Source: Chloroflexota bacterium
Lineage (GTDB): Bacteria > Chloroflexota > Ktedonobacteria > Ktedonobacterales > Ktedonobacteraceae
Assembly (NCBI GenBank): GCA_902810755.1
Contig: CADDYT010000213.1
Coordinates: 1-8,335 of the forward strand
DNA length: 8,335 bases
Reading direction: 5' to 3'
In this document: positions 5,245 through 8,335 of the stretch, piece after piece
Position numbering within the stretch: the first letter of the stretch is position 1
Layout: every line of letters begins with the position of its first letter
Notes under the pieces: generated by a model
Seen by the model: the letters and a program-made list of their open reading frames with translations, nothing else
What the model was told of the DNA's origin: nothing
Database searches by the model: none
Position numbers and translations under genes: made by a program

Positions 5245-6552
5245 ATGCCCGAACCTGCCCAGCCTCCGGCTCCTTCCGTTCTGCCTCCCTCCCTTCCTAC
5301 AAAACCGCGAGGGCATATCTGGACCGTCTTGCGCCATTGCAACTACGCACTGCTCTTTTGGGGTCAGTTGATTTCTTCAACCGGAACGCAAATGCAAATC
5401 ATCGCAGTAGCTTGGCAGGTCTTCTTGTTGACTCATTCGGCCATAGCTCTGGGACTGATTGGACTCTTTCAAGCCATTCCCCGTATCATCTTTTCCTTGG
5501 CGGGTGGCATGTTTGCTGATGTCTTTGATCGACGCAAGCTGTTACTCATCATTCAGATCGTGCTGGCTGCGCTTTCGGTGGTGCTGGCACTGTGTACGCT
5601 CTTCCACATCATCAATATGTTCATCATTTACGCGGTGGTACTGGCTGCTGCCAGCGTTTCCGCATTCGATTTTCCCACACGTCAAGCGATTCTTCCAAAC
5701 CTGGTACCGCGCGAGAACCTTGCGGATGCCATGCCGCTCTACATGGCAATGATTCAGTTGACTGGCATCGTTGGACCGACGGTAGGCGGTTTCGCGATCG
5801 CCTGGTTGGGTCTTGCCACGACCTACTGGATCGACGTGATCTCTTACGGGGTGGTCATCGGTTCGCTGCTGTTCATGACGGTTCCGCGCATTCCTCTTGA
5901 AAAGCGCACGCAAGCAGGCTTTCGCGCCCTGGTCAACGGGATAGGCTTCCTGCGTACCCAGCCGGTGATTCTTGCCGTCATCTCGCTCGACTTTTTTGCC
6001 ACCTTTTTCGGCTCGCCCCTGTCGCTGCTGCCAATTTTCGCCAGTGCTATTCTGCACGTCAATGCGCAGGGACTCGGTATCCTACTGGCAGCAGATTCTT
6101 TTGGAGCAGTCGCGCTCACTCCTTTCTCGGGGCGCATTGGCCGTATCAAACGAAAGGCGCTGGGCATCATCCTGGCCATCCTCGTCTGGGGCCTGTGTAT
6201 TATCGCCTTCGGGCTATTTCCCGCTTCACTCTGGTTTGCCACGCTTTTCCTCGCTGGAGCTGGAGCGGCGAATATGGTGAGTATGATTCTCCGCTTCTTG
6301 GTAATACAGATCGTCACACCCGATGAATTTCGTGGACGCATCAGTTCGGTGAATGCCATGTTTGCCTTTGGAGGCCCTCTGCTCGGTCAACTCGAATCAG
6401 GTCTAGTTGCCAGCCTTACCTCGCCTCAGATTTCGGTGATCAGCGGAGGAGTCGCCTGTATCCTTGCGACCCTTATCATCGTTGCTCTCATACCAAGCTT
6501 GGTATATGTACAAGTAAAAGCTGAGGCAGGAGGGGTCTATGAAGAAGACTAA
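5245..6552 (+). CDS. MFS efflux transporter, EntS-like (MFS_3 group)
   Basis: A 435-residue integral membrane transporter with about 12 helices after a Pro-rich cytoplasmic head (1-22). Motif A is clear in the loop between helices 2 and 3 (GGMFADVFDRRK, 87-98), with a partial copy in the second half (FSGRIGRIKRK, 294-304). Other hallmarks of the EntS/multidrug-like MFS_3 group are FDFPTRQAILPNLVPRENLA (141-160), GIVGPTVGG (174-182) and TPDEFRGRISSVNAMFAFGGP (358-378). Such proteins are proton-driven exporters of siderophores, macrolides or other small molecules; the substrate here is unknown. The ribosome site AGGAGA (5232-5237) overlaps the ArsR stop codon and lies seven bases before ATG at 5245, so translation is likely coupled to the repressor gene. 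It is the last gene of the operon. No strong terminator follows. Confidence 0.9.
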   Translation: MPEPAQPPAPSVLPPSLPTKPRGHIWTVLRHCNYALLFWGQLISSTGTQMQIIAVAWQVFLLTHSAIALGLIGLFQAIPRIIFSLAGGMFADVFDRRKLLLIIQIVLAALSVVLALCTLFHIINMFIIYAVVLAAASVSAFDFPTRQAILPNLVPRENLADAMPLYMAMIQLTGIVGPTVGGFAIAWLGLATTYWIDVISYGVVIGSLLFMTVPRIPLEKRTQAGFRALVNGIGFLRTQPVILAVISLDFFATFFGSPLSLLPIFASAILHVNAQGLGILLAADSFGAVALTPFSGRIGRIKRKALGIILAILVWGLCIIAFGLFPASLWFATLFLAGAGAANMVSMILRFLVIQIVTPDEFRGRISSVNAMFAFGGPLLGQLESGLVASLTSPQISVISGGVACILATLIIVALIPSLVYVQVKAEAGGVYEED

Positions 6553-6732
6553 AAAACGACAGGGTAACTTGGCTCCCTTTCCAGCTTTTTTCTTGCTCTC
6601 AGGTTGTCTGATGTCGTTCGGTTCAAAGTCAATGTAATACCAGCACAAATCACAAACAGATGATTCCGCATCTGCTTCCTCCTCAAATGGATCAATCAGA
6701 GTTCGCAGGTTTGATGGATGGCTCGGTCTCAC
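6403..6732 (-). pseudogene. Possible remnant coding fragment antisense to the end of the MFS gene
   Basis: From GTG at 6732 a minus-strand frame of 109 codons runs leftward and overlaps the last 150 bases of the MFS gene. Its first half reads like protein (NLRTLIDPFEEEADAESS, then CDLCWYYIDFEPNDIRQPES), while the second half is only the reverse of the MFS gene. A 15-codon ORF with an AAGGGGGGG site (ATG at about 6776, MNDFMVANTVMMDAM) ends by overlapping this GTG. I recognise no family. It may be a decayed gene end or chance. Confidence 0.2.
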
Positions 6733-7561
6733 ATTGCATCCATCATCACGGTGTTTGCCACCATAAAATCATTCATGACCCCCCCTTGTCGATTACGTAT
6801 ATCCTATCACCTCGGCCCCTACTTTTGGATGCACTCGTGAGCAAACAGCCTCAGTCGAGCTTGGATTTGCTGCTTGCTTTCGACATCAATGATCAGCAGG
6901 TGTTGCCGTTTAACCACTGCTCTTCATCCAGAATTTCACTTGCGGTCTGGAACCGACAGTACCATTGTTTTCCAGGTAAGAAACACTGAGAATGACTATG
7001 CTGAAAATATTTCAGGCAAGTGTGTATCTAGCGCCATCAGAGCTGCCCCGAGCGGCACTCCGGAAATCTGGCACTCTTGTATTTTCATCTCTTTTGTTGC
7101 TTGTTCCCCGCCTGATTCCCAGATGCGATTCGCACCCCTTCCAAGTTTAACCTGTGGAGCACCAGTACTGTTTCCCCCTTGCCCTGTTACAGTGGAAGTG
7201 TCCTCATGAGGATACGAAGCGTTGTTTGTTGTCGATAGAGGCATCTGCACGAGTGAGCACCTGGAGGAGTGCTCCCGGCGCATGGTGAGAAACGTTCATC
7301 TGGAACTTGTCCCTGTATGATGTTCTGGCTGATGGTGGTCACTGCCCAGCTACGCAGTTATTCGTCGACATGCGTACAGTGCGCACCGAAAATGCAGCGA
7401 TCCACGATCAGCCTGAGCAACAAGTTGTGTACGTCGTCCCTTGTAGTTGACATGTTTACGACCCGCACAGGAAACCCCCTTGAGGATGGTCTCCTGTGCG
7501 GGTCATCCATCGCACGGAGCTGTCCTCGTTCCTGGGCGTTTCTAGACCGAAAGGAGCAACC
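6553..7561. other. Gene-poor stretch between the MFS gene and the Gln-rich gene
   Basis: About 1 kb without a convincing intact gene. Short minus-strand pieces look protein-like but are broken. One runs from about 6903 down to a TAG near 6825 and reads VKRQHLLIIDVESKQQIQAR. Another (7283-6996) encodes 95 residues, or 82 from an inner ATG, with no ribosome site at the outer start. A 12-base palindrome TCCTCATGAGGA lies at 7201-7212 and a GAGCAC/GTGCTC stem at 7255-7274. A run of seven C sits near 6780. The region looks like decayed accessory DNA plus the control region of the gene at 7562. Confidence 0.4.
7460..7504 (+). repeat. Perfect 13-bp inverted repeat upstream of the Gln-rich gene
   Basis: GACCCGCACAGGA (7460-7472) is the exact reverse complement of TCCTGTGCGGGTC (7492-7504), with a 19-base loop in which AACC and GGT can extend the stem. 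No T-tract follows, so it is not a standard terminator for rightward transcription. It ends 57 bases before the ATG at 7562. It could be a 5' leader hairpin, a protein-binding site or a transfer/recombination site; the sequence does not decide among these. Confidence 0.8.
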
Positions 7562-8335
7562 ATGAACGCAAACATCCACAATCCGTTTCTCACGCTCGAC
7601 GTGAACACTGCCTGCAACGAAGCCCGAGTCCTCTACCTGGACACTCTGGCGCGCATGCAGCAAAACGGCGGACAGCCCGTCGACTGGCTCGAACATCTGA
7701 GGCAGAAGAGCCAGAGGAACCTGGACAATTATTGGGATGCGGCGATCTCCCTGGCCTGCGCCGACCACATCCAGGGGGCAAGTGCCCAGCTCGCCTTCAT
7801 TGTCAAAGAATGGGGGTTGTACCGGGCGCTGGCAGACCTGATCGATGCCGATGCCAGCTGTATCTATCTGGATCCCGCCGACCCGGATACATACGCTGAC
7901 ATCCAGCGAGCCATTGAGCACCAGGTCCTCTACCTGGCGACCGAACTGCTCAACGAATGGCTCAGGGGGCAGCAGCAGCGCAAAGCCGACCAGCTCCGCC
8001 AGCAGCAGAACTGGCAGAACGTCGCTTTCCAGCAGGTGCAGCAGCATCTGCAGCAGCAGACGGCCTGGCACGATAGTGCCTTCCAGATGCTGCAGGAGCA
8101 GCGCACTGCGTGGCAAAACGGTCATCAGGTCGCCCAACAGTGGTCGAACGTTGCGCTCAACGGCGTCGAACAGGCGCAGCGGGGAGCGCAGCAAATGTAC
8201 ACCTTTGCGGCGACCGTGCAATCCAACGTGGCTGGCATGCTGGCCGGTACGGAAGAGCGGCAGTACATGCTCGTGGAGGAGGCGGTAGATCGTGCGGACT
8301 GGAGACGCAGGAGATCGCGCATCACGGTTCTTCTG
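7562..8335 (+). CDS. Glutamine-rich, coiled-coil-like protein of unknown function, partial
   Basis: The frame is open from ATG at 7562 to the right edge: 258 residues with no stop. AAAGGAG six bases before the ATG is a strong ribosome site. The N-terminal half (1-135) is helical, with NPFLTLDVNTACNEARVLYL at 7-26, WLEHLRQKSQRNLDNYWDAA at 42-61 and a possible globular part around 70-135. From 136 on it is very rich in Gln (GQQQRKADQLRQQQ) and contains a loose repeat with a W(x)(N/D)(x)A(F/L) core: WQNVAFQQV (151-159), WHDSAFQML (169-177) and WSNVALNGV (194-202). The visible end is basic then hydrophobic (WRRRRSRITVLL), which may lead into a membrane helix. I recognise no family. Neighbouring transfer genes allow a role in the mobile element, but this is only context. 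An antisense frame here is long but is a shadow. Confidence 0.75.
   Translation, partial: MNANIHNPFLTLDVNTACNEARVLYLDTLARMQQNGGQPVDWLEHLRQKSQRNLDNYWDAAISLACADHIQGASAQLAFIVKEWGLYRALADLIDADASCIYLDPADPDTYADIQRAIEHQVLYLATELLNEWLRGQQQRKADQLRQQQNWQNVAFQQVQQHLQQQTAWHDSAFQMLQEQRTAWQNGHQVAQQWSNVALNGVEQAQRGAQQMYTFAATVQSNVAGMLAGTEERQYMLVEEAVDRADWRRRRSRITVLL

Noticed and set aside
6553..6600. Possible terminator after the MFS gene (AGGG...CCCT followed by TTTTTT)
   Set aside because: The stem is only four base pairs and the T-run is separated from it, so it does not meet a reasonable standard for a terminator.
7358..8221. A 287-codon minus-strand frame rich in Leu and Val
   Set aside because: It is antisense to the open, well-started Gln-rich gene; CAG codons read backwards give CTG (Leu), which explains its composition. 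It has no clear ribosome site.

Overview
The window reads as a piece of accessory DNA with a conjugative-transfer block at one end, a toxin-antitoxin pair next to it, a four-gene regulated cassette in the middle and the start of an unrecognised glutamine-rich gene at the other end. No 16S rRNA, tRNA or lineage marker is present. Moderate-to-high GC coding regions, good Shine-Dalgarno sites, a Gram-positive-type (PrgI) transfer system and an AHSA1/ArsR/MFS cassette would fit a large-genome soil bacterium, for example Ktedonobacteria (Chloroflexota) or a relative. That assignment is an inference and is not shown by the sequence.

Layout: (1) 1-2342, minus strand, three type IV secretion genes transcribed leftward in the order VirB6/TrbL-like membrane protein, VirB2/TrbC-like small two-helix protein, then a PrgI-family protein that runs off the left edge. 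The PrgI gene is preceded by a strong ribosome site that drives only a 7-codon ORF, in the same frame as the gene and closed by TAG. (2) 2343-3104, about 760 bases without a supported gene. (3) 3105-3610, minus strand, an antitoxin and RelE/ParE-like toxin pair with overlapping ends, and its own likely promoter near 3649-3677. (4) 3853-6552, plus strand, a cassette driven by a near-consensus sigma70 promoter built into a perfect inverted repeat (27-base arms, 11-base centre). The genes are an AHSA1-type SRPBCC protein, a small two-helix membrane protein, a cysteine-free ArsR-type repressor and an EntS-like MFS exporter, with gaps of 31, 12 and 11 bases. (5) 6553-7561, about 1 kb without a convincing gene, holding some frame-disrupted coding-like fragments and a perfect 13-bp stem just before the last gene. 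(6) 7562 to the right edge, plus strand, a Gln-rich coiled-coil-like protein of unknown function that continues beyond the window.

How they may work together: the minus-strand genes would form the inner-membrane core of a mating channel, and the toxin-antitoxin pair would stabilise the element. The middle cassette looks like self-regulated cargo. The ArsR protein probably binds the AACCA(N2)TGGTT dyads in the palindromic promoter and releases on a small-molecule signal, which would induce the SRPBCC protein, the membrane protein and the efflux pump. The inducer and exported substrate cannot be read from the sequence.
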